A DNA stretch of 64,000 nucleotides from Candidatus Nanopelagicales bacterium. Its GTDB lineage: Bacteria; Actinomycetota; Actinomycetes; S36-B12. The stretch lies in the NCBI GenBank assembly GCA_028825115.1, contig JAPKAV010000001.1, positions 62,001-126,000 on the forward strand, given 5' to 3'. The notes under the pieces were generated by a model. That model was not told where the DNA came from and did no database searches. It saw only the letters and a list, made by a program, of their open reading frames with translations. This document shows, piece after piece, positions 50,741 through 60,461 of this stretch. Position 1 is the first letter of the stretch. The number at the start of each line of letters is the position of its first letter. The translations under genes were made by a program, and so were the position numbers.

Positions 50741-51682
50741 TCAAGAAGTGCTTATTGTTTCAATAAGCGTGCGTCTGAGGCCATCCTTGAGTTTTACCTG
50801 GGGCTGCCAAAATGTCCGTTCCGTAAACCGAACGCTATCCACTATGGCGTTTCTTTTCTCTATCTCGTACATCTCCAAGGGCGAGGATGCAGGAACTAGA
50901 CGCACGCACGTGTGGGTAAGGCTTTCGGCTTGTCGAGCAATCTCCGCCAGAACGTCTCGAATCCGGGTACCAATTCCGGTCCCAATAACAAAAGTTTCAC
51001 CAACTACGTCTGCTCGATGATTCATCGCACTCAACATCGCGGTAACGGCGTCATCGACATGTAAGAAATCTCGAATGTATTCTCCATCGGAGTAGTACCG
51101 AAGATCCTCTCCTAAAAGTGCGCGGCGAATAGATAGATTGAGAAATCCCCGCTCGTTAGATGCATCCTCACTAGTTCCCCCATAAACATTCGGAAGTCGA
51201 ATTGTGGTCCCTTCAAACCAACCTTCCGAACTGCACTGCCTGAGGTAGAGACGTTGAGAAATCTTTCCAACGTCATAAAAAGTCATAGGGTCATCAGGAT
51301 CCGAGTCGCTAATTACTGCATTTTTAGTAATGCCGACCTCGGTTGCGGCTCCCGACAAAATAACGTGCGGAAAAGCTTCAGTTTGCCGCAAGACATCCAG
51401 AAGTCTGACGAAGCCCAGCACATTCGTTGTGGCGTCAGCGGGTAAATCTTGACGGGCTTGATAAGCGCTTGTCTGAGCTGCTAAGTGAAAGACGACAGCA
51501 GGCGGCTCCAAATTTCGAAAGTCGAATGAGCCGCATGACATATCCCATTGCACCCATTGACATTCAGATGGCTTGTCAAAGGTCCCCCGAGAAAAAGCAG
51601 TTACTCCATGGCCTGCACGCTGAAGCTCAAAACAGAGCTTGCGTCCAATCTGGCCGGTAGCACCGGTTACCCATGCGTGCAC
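50741..51682 (-). CDS. NAD-dependent epimerase/dehydratase (extended SDR)
   Basis: AWVTGATGQIGRKLCFELQRAG; VVFHLAAQTSAYQA; YDVGKISQRLYL; RDFLHVDDAVTAML. Confidence 0.88.
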   Translation of the reverse strand: MHAWVTGATGQIGRKLCFELQRAGHGVTAFSRGTFDKPSECQWVQWDMSCGSFDFRNLEPPAVVFHLAAQTSAYQARQDLPADATTNVLGFVRLLDVLRQTEAFPHVILSGAATEVGITKNAVISDSDPDDPMTFYDVGKISQRLYLRQCSSEGWFEGTTIRLPNVYGGTSEDASNERGFLNLSIRRALLGEDLRYYSDGEYIRDFLHVDDAVTAMLSAMNHRADVVGETFVIGTGIGTRIRDVLAEIARQAESLTHTCVRLVPASSPLEMYEIEKRNAIVDSVRFTERTFWQPQVKLKDGLRRTLIETISTS

Positions 51683-52443
51683 TACGTGGCCTCAACGAGA
51701 ATAGATCTTGGCGAACCAATGTCGTGCAGTGTGTCTGTCCTTTTGCTCAGCGAGTGCTCCCAAGGGCCACCGATGGAAGCAGGGTAATTCCAGTTTCCTT
51801 TCAACGCGTAGCCCATTTGTTGAAGTTCTCTCACAAGTTTCTTGACGTCACAGAACCGGCACGGGATCTCGGTCCCGTAGTAGTGCTGCGTAGAGAAGAA
51901 CTCGCCTCCCATTGACGTCTGAATGTCGTCAAGAAGAATCCACTTTGGAGTACACATGACTATCAATTCGGCCAGGAATTTGTTGTCAGGAAAGTATTGC
52001 AATGCACTGTTTGAATAAAGCACATCTACTGAATTCAACCAATCATGACGCACTGTTTCACTAGCGAAAAACTGAACTCGGTCATCTCCGATAAATCTGG
52101 GAGCAAAGGCGTCAACCGAATTTTGTCGCTCAATGATTACATACTTTTGGATCGCCATGGTGTTGTTGTGACAGACAAGTTCAAAGGTCCAGCCGCTCCC
52201 GCCTCCTAGATCAACTACCGATCGCGCACCGGAGACACCGATAAGGATTGGAAGATTTGTGAACCGAGGTGATACTCCCGAACTAGCAGACGTGAGCATA
52301 GATTCCTGATTATCCATCCAAATTTCTGCATCAAATACCTGAGAGGTGCCCTTACTGATTGAGCCTGCTGCACTTACTGCTTCATCCCAGGTGTCAAACA
52401 CTCCGCTCCAGATACTGGGGCGACCACTCATTGAAGGCACCAT
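51682..52443 (-). CDS. Putative methyltransferase, TIGR04325-like (paralogue of 14174..14992)
   Basis: SVVDLGGGSGWTFELVCHN; YVIIERQNSVDAF; VDVLYSNSALQYFPDNKFLAEL; ILLDDIQTSMGGEFFSTQHYYGTEIPCRF. Confidence 0.8.
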   Translation of the reverse strand: MVPSMSGRPSIWSGVFDTWDEAVSAAGSISKGTSQVFDAEIWMDNQESMLTSASSGVSPRFTNLPILIGVSGARSVVDLGGGSGWTFELVCHNNTMAIQKYVIIERQNSVDAFAPRFIGDDRVQFFASETVRHDWLNSVDVLYSNSALQYFPDNKFLAELIVMCTPKWILLDDIQTSMGGEFFSTQHYYGTEIPCRFCDVKKLVRELQQMGYALKGNWNYPASIGGPWEHSLSKRTDTLHDIGSPRSILVEAT

Positions 52444-52509
52444 AAGTATCCATTTGGATTCATTCTCATGGTTTCAGGTTACAGGAAACTCGAATTGGGC
52501 GAATACCGG

Positions 52510-53270
52510 CTATCGCGCTTCAATGCCGATTCCGGGAATAAGATCTGAATCTCCAGAGGAGAGTCCAGAAAAAACAGGGAATGAAAGGGTGCATCCAACA
52601 ACGCGATCCGTGATTGACATTGATGAAGCTCGTCTTACTCGCTCCAAATAGACGGGCTGACGATCTATCGGTAATGGATAGTGGATTCCTGTTTGGAGAC
52701 CAGATGTGGAAAGTGAGTCACGAAAAGCATGTCGGTCAGGTACCTGTGCAACGTACAAGTCGAAAACGCGTTGAGCCTCTATCCTTGACTGCGGGGCTTC
52801 GAGCTTTACCCGCGGACACGATCGGCTAAAGCGGGATCGTTTGTGACAACAAGCCCGCCATCGCCTAGTGCGCCGCAGTTCTTCGTTGGTTCGCAACTGA
52901 AAAGAAGTCCTGAATTTCGTGGATAGCTGCGGCCTGTCCATAAAGGTGCACGAGGACGACGGCTCGCGTCCGGTCCGTGATTGCCTGTCCAAGTAGGAAC
53001 GGATCAAGAGTTAAAAACTCTTGATCAACATTAACGAGAAATGGCGTTGCACCCACCCGCTCTATCGCAGCAACCGTGTCCACCGCAGTGTGTGTAACTG
53101 TGATCACTTAGTCGCCTGCACCAAGATCAAAAGCGCCAAGAGCGAGGGATAGGGCGTCTGTTTCGCTAGCGACTCTCATGGCAAAATGAGGTCCAACATG
53201 CTCTATGAGCCTCATTTTTAAAGGCCTTCACCTCTTGTTGGAGAATGTCATAGCCGCTATCCGGCACACG
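52510..53270 (-). pseudogene. Degenerate DegT/DnrJ/EryC1 (FdtB/QdtB-type) sugar aminotransferase
   Basis: Homologous blocks in several frames: SGYDILQQEVKAFKNE; HVGPHFAMRVASETDALSLALGAFDLGAGD*VITVTHTAVDTVAAIERVGATPFLVNVD; VVLVHLYGQAAAIHEI; PTKNCGALGDGGLVVTNDPALADRVR; QRVFDLYVAQVPDRHAFRDSLSTSGLQTGIHYPLPIDRQPVYL. Internal TAA at 53110-53108, frameshifts and two internal deletions. Confidence 0.9.
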
Positions 53271-53346
53271 TCAAATAGTAACTTCTACGTCTTCGTGCAA
53301 ACATCCAAGCTATACCCTGGCCTCGGTTTCTGGAATCATGAAACGC

Positions 53347-54642
53347 TTAGTCAAGGATGTGAACGTCCGGAACGTGAGTAATCCATCGGCCACCAGCGTC
53401 CTCGAATGCCTTGTTATGTTGTCGTAACTCCTTTTCATGATTCCAGGCGGCAAGGAAGGCATATTCAGGTGGGTGGCTACGGAAGTGTTCCTCCGCGAAG
53501 ATCGGGATGTGAACACCGGGGCTGAACTTCCCTTGCTTTAGCGGGGTGTTGTCGCAGATGTAGTCAATCAGATCAGGACCTATACCGGCGTAGTTGTAGA
53601 TCGTCGTGCTTTTGGACGTAGCGCCGTATGCAGCAATCGTCTTTCTTTGACTACGCAACTGTTGCATCTTGCTGCGCAACCTCTCGCCGGATTCCCTCAC
53701 CCGGAGTGCGAATTGAATGAAGGTTTCTGTTTTGTCAAGGCCCTGAGCAAGCTCCTGATCGAGGATAACTTGGACCGTCGGCGAGATGGCGCGCCGACCA
53801 GACTTTGCAAGTGTGTAGCGCATTGAACCACCGTGGGTTAATTGTGGTTGAAGATCGATTAACTCCATCCCGACGGCACTGAAGATGCTCTGCACGGAAA
53901 GTGCCGAGAACAGGAAGACGTGCTCGTCGTAGATCTGGTCGTAGGAGGTTAATCGAATAATGTCCCCCAAATAGGGGTCCTCAAAAATGAGGACGCCGTC
54001 CTCTTTGAGCAGGAGCGAGATTCCTTGAGCAAGTTCATTAATACCTGGGATGTGGCACATGACGTTGGCTGCGGAGATCACATCTGCCTGTCCATGCTCG
54101 TCGCGGATACGACGGGAGAGATTAGTGTCAAAGAACTCTCGAGTGACGGTAATTCCCTGCGACTCAGCCACATCGGCCACGGCTCCTGAGGGCTCAACGC
54201 CCAAATGCGGAATACCCTTCTGGGCGAAGTGTGAGAGAAATATTCCATCGTTTGACCCCAATTCAACGATGAAGGATGAGTCATCCGTGATGAACCCTTT
54301 CCCAATGACGTCACTGGCAAAATCAGCAAAGTGCTGCTTCATGTGTCGGGACGTCCCTGAAAAAAAGGCGTAGTCCTGATGGAACATCCGCTCAGGGGCA
54401 GGCTGCTCCATTAACTGAAAAAGTCGACTAGCCTCAGAGAATCCACACTGTAGAGAGAAAAAGTACTCGTCGGAGAACTCGTCTGGGAGCAGGAAACCGT
54501 TGCCCAACGGTTGCTGTCCTAAGTCCAGCACAACTTCGAGAGGAGATCCACTCAATCGGCAGGCGGAGGTACGAGTCACAAAGTTCCTTTCGTCTGGCGA
54601 AACACAGCACGAGTTCGTTAGATTCTTTCTCGGATACGCCAC
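53347..54642 (-). CDS. Class I SAM-dependent C-methyltransferase (paralogue of 5436..6749)
   Basis: CRLSGSPLEVVLDLGQQPLGNGFL; IVELGSNDGIFLSHF; SYDQIYDEHVFLFSALS; AYGATSKSTTIYNYAGI. Start may be 54579 (GTG). Confidence 0.9.
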   Translation of the reverse strand: MAYPRKNLTNSCCVSPDERNFVTRTSACRLSGSPLEVVLDLGQQPLGNGFLLPDEFSDEYFFSLQCGFSEASRLFQLMEQPAPERMFHQDYAFFSGTSRHMKQHFADFASDVIGKGFITDDSSFIVELGSNDGIFLSHFAQKGIPHLGVEPSGAVADVAESQGITVTREFFDTNLSRRIRDEHGQADVISAANVMCHIPGINELAQGISLLLKEDGVLIFEDPYLGDIIRLTSYDQIYDEHVFLFSALSVQSIFSAVGMELIDLQPQLTHGGSMRYTLAKSGRRAISPTVQVILDQELAQGLDKTETFIQFALRVRESGERLRSKMQQLRSQRKTIAAYGATSKSTTIYNYAGIGPDLIDYICDNTPLKQGKFSPGVHIPIFAEEHFRSHPPEYAFLAAWNHEKELRQHNKAFEDAGGRWITHVPDVHILD

Positions 54643-54704
54643 CTTAGCAGTGAATGGGAATGTAAGTCACGAGAAACTTTCGATGTACGATGTAGAGTGC
54701 TGCC

Positions 54705-55658
54705 ATGGCTTCTACCGAAAATTCACCAGATGGCAGATCTGCACTTTGGGCTGACATCGCTCCTAAAATTTCCTTGGCGGCATCCTCACTGCAAAACTTT
54801 AGGTCTGAGAGTGGAGTGAATTCTCGTCTGGCTCATTGGGCCCCTGCAGAAAAATCGCTTCGATGGTTTAAATCGTTCGTTCAGTTGGCAGCGGCCACGA
54901 CGCCTGGACGGGAGATAAAGATTCTGCAAATGCTCGGGGACACGAACCTTGGAGAACCAGTCACGGCAACGATTGAGTTTCCACATACAGAAAGCATGCC
55001 GACATCAGAGCGCCAATATCTCGAAGTAAATCTAGATTATCTCTACGCTGCAGAGGAGACAGCATTTATCGAAACAGCCCTACAAATTGAGTCGATCAGT
55101 ACGGTCGTCGAATTAGGGGGCGGATTTGGACGGACGGCTCATACTGTACTACGAACGCATCCAACAATATCCCATTACGTAATTGTCGACTTATCTGAAA
55201 CACTCAACCTTAGTTCGAAATATCTCAAGCAGGTACTTCCTGAAAAGGATTTTGCCAAGTTAAAGTTCATGACTCCTGACGCGATGTCGGTTATCGATCA
55301 CACCTTTGACCTTTTGATTCAGATCGATGGTTTCCAGGAGATGGATAGTGAGGTCATAGATATTTATTACGCCAACCTGATCCCTCGCTGCACATGGCTC
55401 TACATGTCGAATCCTGTAGGAAAGTACCTGCCTGAGACGGCGGGCTTGAGTGGTGCTAGTCCTGAATTGATTGAGACCGTCATGACACTCGGCCGGTCTC
55501 AATTATTAGTCGATCCATGGGATGAAAAAACCCTAGAGCCAGCTCGCCCCAAACACGTCGACGCTTATCACCCGGATGGTTTTAGACTTTTAACCTCCAG
55601 ACCTAGCCGGCTCAGATCTTTCTACCAGAACGTGATTTACGAGTCAACCAGAATTTGA
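54705..55658 (+). CDS. Putative sugar O-methyltransferase
   Basis: TVVELGGGFGRTAHTVLRTHPTISHYVIVDLSETLNLSSKYLKQVLP; LLIQIDGFQEMDSEVIDIYYANLIPR. Confidence 0.8.
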   Translation: MASTENSPDGRSALWADIAPKISLAASSLQNFRSESGVNSRLAHWAPAEKSLRWFKSFVQLAAATTPGREIKILQMLGDTNLGEPVTATIEFPHTESMPTSERQYLEVNLDYLYAAEETAFIETALQIESISTVVELGGGFGRTAHTVLRTHPTISHYVIVDLSETLNLSSKYLKQVLPEKDFAKLKFMTPDAMSVIDHTFDLLIQIDGFQEMDSEVIDIYYANLIPRCTWLYMSNPVGKYLPETAGLSGASPELIETVMTLGRSQLLVDPWDEKTLEPARPKHVDAYHPDGFRLLTSRPSRLRSFYQNVIYESTRI

Positions 55659-55699
55659 GATCAACAAACTTTCCAGATTTAGAAACTAGGACTCAACCA

Positions 55700-56632
55700 T
55701 TAATCCCGCAGCACCATTAGCCCTCTCAACAACTTGAGTGTGTTAAAGACCTCGCGTTGGAGGTTTCCTTCGAACGAGAAACCAAGGCTTTTTGCTTTCT
55801 CTACGCTCGTTCGGAACGAAAGGTTATTCATTACGGGGCTGTCAACCATACGCACATCTGTCGTACAGCCGAATTCCGAAATTGCAGTGAGGACATCACG
55901 AACGGTTGCGTTACACGTGACCGCATTGACGATCTCTCCAGGATAGATGTGTTCTAAAACGGTTTTACTGAGCGCAGCCGTAGCGTCTTCAAGAGCCAGG
56001 TACGGACGGAGTTGGTCCATTGCGGTTGACCAGACTTCGATGGGCTGCCCACAAGCGGCTTGCCAGCAAAATTTGTTAACTGCTGTGTGAAATCGCATAC
56101 CAGGAGAAGCCCCAAAAATGGTGCCCAGTCGAAAGACAGCCGATTTTGTTTCGCGCGTCGCATCCAGAACGTATGCCTCCTCCTGTAACTTGCATAGCGC
56201 GTAGGGGCTGGTCGGAACCAAGTCTGAACATCTTTCATCAACTGTGGCATCTGTGCTTGTATAAACGCTGGTTGTAGAAACAAAAACAAGCGGAGTTTTG
56301 GTTGCCTCACATGTATCCGCAATGTGTTTTGTGATTCGCAAGTTGTTATCAAATAGCCAGTTCGGGTTGGAAACGCTGGCTAAAGGATCAGTGATGCCGG
56401 CAAGATGGATTACCGCATCCACAGATTCCGACAAAGTAACCGATAATTCTTGGGCAACGTCACCCTGTAAGAGCGTGTACTTAACCCCTGGAGGTAGATT
56501 GAATAGGCTTCCAAATTTGTGGGTGGATAAGTCGTCAATGAGTACAATCTCGTGGCATGCATCAATTAAAGTTGGGTTTCTGATCAGTTCGGATCCAATA
56601 TGTCCCAGAGCACCTGTAACAACGATTCTCAC
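55700..56632 (-). CDS. NAD-dependent epimerase/dehydratase (extended SDR)
   Basis: MRIVVTGALGHIGSELIRN; IVLIDDLSTHKFGSLFN; VIHLAGITDPLASV; SPYALCKLQEEAYVL. Confidence 0.9.
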   Translation of the reverse strand: MRIVVTGALGHIGSELIRNPTLIDACHEIVLIDDLSTHKFGSLFNLPPGVKYTLLQGDVAQELSVTLSESVDAVIHLAGITDPLASVSNPNWLFDNNLRITKHIADTCEATKTPLVFVSTTSVYTSTDATVDERCSDLVPTSPYALCKLQEEAYVLDATRETKSAVFRLGTIFGASPGMRFHTAVNKFCWQAACGQPIEVWSTAMDQLRPYLALEDATAALSKTVLEHIYPGEIVNAVTCNATVRDVLTAISEFGCTTDVRMVDSPVMNNLSFRTSVEKAKSLGFSFEGNLQREVFNTLKLLRGLMVLRD

Positions 56633-56652
56633 AATATTAATCCCGTCAGCGA

Positions 56653-56742
56653 TTAGAAGTTACTTGCGCTACTTTGAGCATTATCGCTCACCTCACCAAA
56701 CGTTGGCGCACAGGACTCTCTCGAGGTTGGAACTGTCCTAGG
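56653..56742 (+). pseudogene. Possible C-terminal remnant of an IS481/integrase-core transposase
   Basis: YLRYFEHYRSPHQTLAHRTLSRLEL* resembles the (F/Y)xxHYNxxRPHxxLGxRxPxSRL tail of integrase-core transposases; no upstream body left. Confidence 0.3.
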
Positions 56743-57164
56743 GCGCTTGGAAAGAATCTAGATCGACTATTTCTACGGTCAGCACCGTCATGTAGTACCG
56801 CACGACCCGTCAAGCACCGTCAAAACTCGGTTAATAAGTATTCTAAGATAAACTATAAGACACGAAGTTTCTGCCAGTTACAATTCAACCTAACTCTTAC
56901 ACAAGAGGCAACCGCCGCCCAAAAAGAAAATGAACAGGACCCAACCCAGAGAAAGTTTTTTATCAGGTGTCAATCTTGGGCTCTGATAAAAGGCTAAGTT
57001 CATGCCGCGTGCCTACGCTTAGCAGGTCCCAAAGTACCGTTTCAATGATTCAAGCAGGTAAAACGGTGAAGAAGACTGCGTGTGATTTGACGTGAGTTGC
57101 GCGGTCCTCGATCGCCAGGCCGTACGCCCAAAATTGGTGAGCCTCATGTTCGACCAGCGCGAAG

Positions 57165-58109
57165 TTACGATTTGTAATTCGCGATTTTGAAATAGGTATC
57201 CATGTTCTTGACATGTTCTTCAATGGAACAAAGTTGCGAGTGTTCCTCGTTAAGGAAAGCTTCCATTTGGCGGAAAAAGCCCGGCTTGAAGTCAACGTCA
57301 AGTGAATCATCAAGATCAACTTCCTCCACATCAAATGAACCATGGCGCATCACGTTAAGCTTCTCCATGGGGCGAAGAATCAATCTGTGATTCACGGTCA
57401 TAATTTCAATTCCCCAACGGCCGGGGGCTTCCCAATCAGACAGGTAGGAAAACAAAGCCCCTGAATCAAGTGTCCCTGCTCCAGCGAACCGTGATGAGGT
57501 TTGATGCCCGGTCGGCGCACCGCTAGACCATGATCGCCAATCCGTTGGATGCCCGCATAGATGGAAGACTAGATCGACCACGTGTGTGGAATTGGCCACG
57601 AACCACCTTTGCCGAACCTCTTCGGGGTAAGAATCAGATTGCAGTAGCTTCTTGGGCTCGTTGAACTCAAAAAAAACACTGGTGACACCGCCGTCAACTT
57701 TTATAATCTGACTCAGCTCCCATGTCGATTCGTAGAAGCGCCTGTTGTAGGCAATCCACACGAGACATCCACTCGCCACTGCGGACTCCCTGATATCTTT
57801 CAGCGCCTCGATAGACAAAGACCCGGGCTTTTCAATAAGAAGATGCTGCACGCCGACTTTGATTAGTGAAAGGGCCGCATCTGCAAGGTCCGTTATAGGT
57901 ATTGCTAGCACAGCAACCTGAGGGGGAATTTTATTTTCGAGAGCGTTTGCCAGGCCACCCGTTTCGACCGGTATTCCAGTCGTCTTGGTGAACTCGTGAG
58001 CGGACCGCTCTCCGAGCCCGATTACAGTGAAATCTACGCTGAGTGCAGCCATGGCTCTCGCATGTTCGACAGCGATTAAACCTGCGCCAATAAGCCAAAT
58101 ATTATTCAT
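57165..58109 (-). CDS. Gfo/Idh/MocA-family oxidoreductase
   Basis: IWLIGAGLIAVEHARAMAAL; HLLIEKPGSLSIEALKDIRESA; VWIAYNRRFYESTWEL. Confidence 0.88.
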   Translation of the reverse strand: MNNIWLIGAGLIAVEHARAMAALSVDFTVIGLGERSAHEFTKTTGIPVETGGLANALENKIPPQVAVLAIPITDLADAALSLIKVGVQHLLIEKPGSLSIEALKDIRESAVASGCLVWIAYNRRFYESTWELSQIIKVDGGVTSVFFEFNEPKKLLQSDSYPEEVRQRWFVANSTHVVDLVFHLCGHPTDWRSWSSGAPTGHQTSSRFAGAGTLDSGALFSYLSDWEAPGRWGIEIMTVNHRLILRPMEKLNVMRHGSFDVEEVDLDDSLDVDFKPGFFRQMEAFLNEEHSQLCSIEEHVKNMDTYFKIANYKS

Positions 58110-59107
58110 TACGTAATCCTGACAGTCTGCGAAAAGTTGAGATGGAATCTTCGTTGGTAGGCTAGTAACTTATTCAAATACGTTGCGTGATCTTCTTGGA
58201 CATCTCGAAATGTTGGAAGCCTGCATTGGCCTGTTTCCAATATTTCTCCCACAAGGTCGGACGTCAGTTCACTTTGGTGCCAATATTTCCCTTGCAGGTC
58301 CTCTTTGAGTAACGATCCCTCTACAGTGCCCGCTCCCTCATCAATCACTACATCACCAAGTGAGGATCGAATACTTATCTTGAGTGGACAGAGGGGCTCA
58401 TTTTCCGCTACCGGCCTAGATTCCATGACGAGTTTGCTACCTTTAGAGTAATGACACGTCAATGTACCCGTGAATTCCAAGTATCCCGATCGTTTTGAGT
58501 TTTGCCACTCACGCTCGACCAGGGAGCAATCTAAGTCAACTAAATGTTCGTCTGTCAACCACCGGGCGAGATCGATATAATGGCTGCTATTCGAAGCTAA
58601 GTTCCACTGTGTTCCTTCAACTATTATTTCCATGCGACCGACCGTATGAAGTTTAGTTTTTAATTGCTGATAATGCGGAAACAACCGAAAAGAGTGGTTA
58701 ACCCAGCACTCTTTACCCAATTGAGCTATCTGCGCTAGGCCTTCTAAATCCTCGAGTCGAGTTGTGAGTAACTTCTCAAGGATCAAGTAGTCGAAAGTCT
58801 TTCCATTGAGAAAAACATCGAGGCTCTCGTATCTAACGTCCGCGGTCGTTGCACTGATAACGAGGCTTAAATGATCTGGCGATTTATGGGAATTAGTGGA
58901 GAATTTCACAGAATGGTGGCCAGTGTTTATTCCGTAAATTTTTCTCCATGAGTCAAATTGTGACTCGGAATTGATCGCAGGGTCCTGAAGCCAGATATCT
59001 AATGGTTCAGTTCCGGTCAGCAGGCCCTGTACGTAGCGCGATCCCAATTGACCGACGCCTAAAACCGCGATTTGTGGAGCTGCTTGCTTGGGCTTCACAA
59101 CCAGCAA
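58109..59107 (-). CDS. Gfo/Idh/MocA-family oxidoreductase-like protein
   Basis: IAVLGVGQLGSRYVQGL; YLILEKLLTTRLEDLEGLAQIAQ; CWVNHSFRLFPHYQQL; HYIDLARWLT. Confidence 0.75.
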   Translation of the reverse strand: MLVVKPKQAAPQIAVLGVGQLGSRYVQGLLTGTEPLDIWLQDPAINSESQFDSWRKIYGINTGHHSVKFSTNSHKSPDHLSLVISATTADVRYESLDVFLNGKTFDYLILEKLLTTRLEDLEGLAQIAQLGKECWVNHSFRLFPHYQQLKTKLHTVGRMEIIVEGTQWNLASNSSHYIDLARWLTDEHLVDLDCSLVEREWQNSKRSGYLEFTGTLTCHYSKGSKLVMESRPVAENEPLCPLKISIRSSLGDVVIDEGAGTVEGSLLKEDLQGKYWHQSELTSDLVGEILETGQCRLPTFRDVQEDHATYLNKLLAYQRRFHLNFSQTVRIT

Positions 59108-59354
59108 CTCCTCTGTAAAGCTAAGTCTTTATCGGTCAGGGATCCAGCGCTAAGAGTAACAAGTCTCGTGTGCAAGGTCAGTGGCCGCCAGAAGTGCGTC
59201 GAGAAAGGGTCTTAATCAATTGGGTTCTCACTCAACGAGTCTGAGTTAAGGAGGCTCATTTTTAAGTTTTGTTATGCGCCCACTGGCCTCAACTCACACT
59301 GACACGTAGAGTTTAGGTGAGATTTTGCTACCAAATTCAAAAGAATAAAGTCAT

Positions 59355-59383
59355 TTGACTAGGCTCTGTCGTAACGTTGTAAC
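59355..59383 (+). promoter_or_regulatory. Possible sigma-70-type promoter: TTGACT - 17 nt - TGTAAC upstream of GTG 59400
   Basis: -35-like box 5/6 and -10-like box 4/6 matches with 17-nt spacing, overlapping the TTG listed as the ORF start. Confidence 0.25.
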
Positions 59384-60449
59384 TAACACTGGAGCTTGTG
59401 TGACCTTGCTAGTGACCTTCAATGCCGATTCGGCTTCAATTAGAGACGCCATGGCGGCCATCGCATGTGGCACAGCAAGCGCTGCTTTCGCAGTGACTAC
59501 TGATGGTTTACTAATTGGTGTAGTCACCGATGGAGATATTCGTCGGGCGTTGCTTGATGGGGCGGCGCTGTCTGACCCAGTAAAACCCTTCATTGGAAGC
59601 ACCCCCATTGTGGCAAAAGCGACAGATTCGAGAGCCACGGTCCTCGACATGATGCAAGCGAGGGCCATCTCACAAGTTCCAATTGTGAACGATGCGGGCC
59701 AACTAGTCGCGGTTCACCTTTTGCGAGAGCTACTGGGTCGGATTGATCGGCCAAACATGGCACTGATCCTTGCAGGCGGGAAAGGAACCCGGCTTCTGCC
59801 GGTTACCAATGCAATCCCAAAACCGATGGTCCCGGTGGCTGGGAAGCCAATTTTAGAACGGCTTGTTAACCATCTATCGGGCTTTGGCATAAGCCAGATC
59901 GTTATTTCAGTAGGTCACTTGGGGGAAGTGATCGAGGGCCACTTTGGCGACGGTTCCCAGTTTGGATGCGAGATCACTTACTTGCGGGAAGACCCAGTCA
60001 ACCCCTTGGGAACAGGAGGGCCTTTGGGGAGTCTCTCGAGGCTGTTCCCTGAACTCTCGGAGCCCGCGCTTGTCTTGAATGGTGACCTAGTGACACAGTT
60101 TGATGTGGCAGCGTTACTCGATCACCACGAGCAGGCAGGCTCGGTAGCGACGGTGGGCGCATTCACTTACACCCACGAGGTTCCCTACGGTGTGCTCCAA
60201 TTAAATAATGTCGGCTATGTTGAATCGATCGTAGAGAAGCCGCTGCGGCAAGAACTTGTCAGTGGTGGAATTTACGTGTTCGATCCCAGTGTCTTACGCA
60301 AAGTGCCAACGGACGCCTTTTTTCCGATGACCCAGGTTCTCACCGACTGCATCGATGGTGGAGACAAAGTCTCGGTTTGGTCGCTTAATGAGGACTGGAT
60401 TGATGTCGGCCGCCCGCAAGACTTGGCAAAGGCACGAGGTCTTGATTGA
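59355..60449 (+). CDS. CBS-domain sugar-phosphate nucleotidyltransferase (PtmE-like)
   Basis: CBS pair with GVVTDGDIRRALLDG, then ALILAGGKGTRLLPVTNAIPKPMVPVAGKPILERLVNHL; EDWIDVGRPQDLAKA. True start may be GTG 59400. Confidence 0.92.
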   Translation: MTRLCRNVVTNTGACVTLLVTFNADSASIRDAMAAIACGTASAAFAVTTDGLLIGVVTDGDIRRALLDGAALSDPVKPFIGSTPIVAKATDSRATVLDMMQARAISQVPIVNDAGQLVAVHLLRELLGRIDRPNMALILAGGKGTRLLPVTNAIPKPMVPVAGKPILERLVNHLSGFGISQIVISVGHLGEVIEGHFGDGSQFGCEITYLREDPVNPLGTGGPLGSLSRLFPELSEPALVLNGDLVTQFDVAALLDHHEQAGSVATVGAFTYTHEVPYGVLQLNNVGYVESIVEKPLRQELVSGGIYVFDPSVLRKVPTDAFFPMTQVLTDCIDGGDKVSVWSLNEDWIDVGRPQDLAKARGLD

Positions 60450-60461
60450 GAAACCCTGGCG

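Noticed and set aside
43832-59367. 13-mer TTGACTAGGCTCT present at 43832-43844 and 59355-59367, considered as shared IS end or recombination site
   Set aside because: Many 13-mer matches are expected by chance in 64 kb and flanking sequence does not match.
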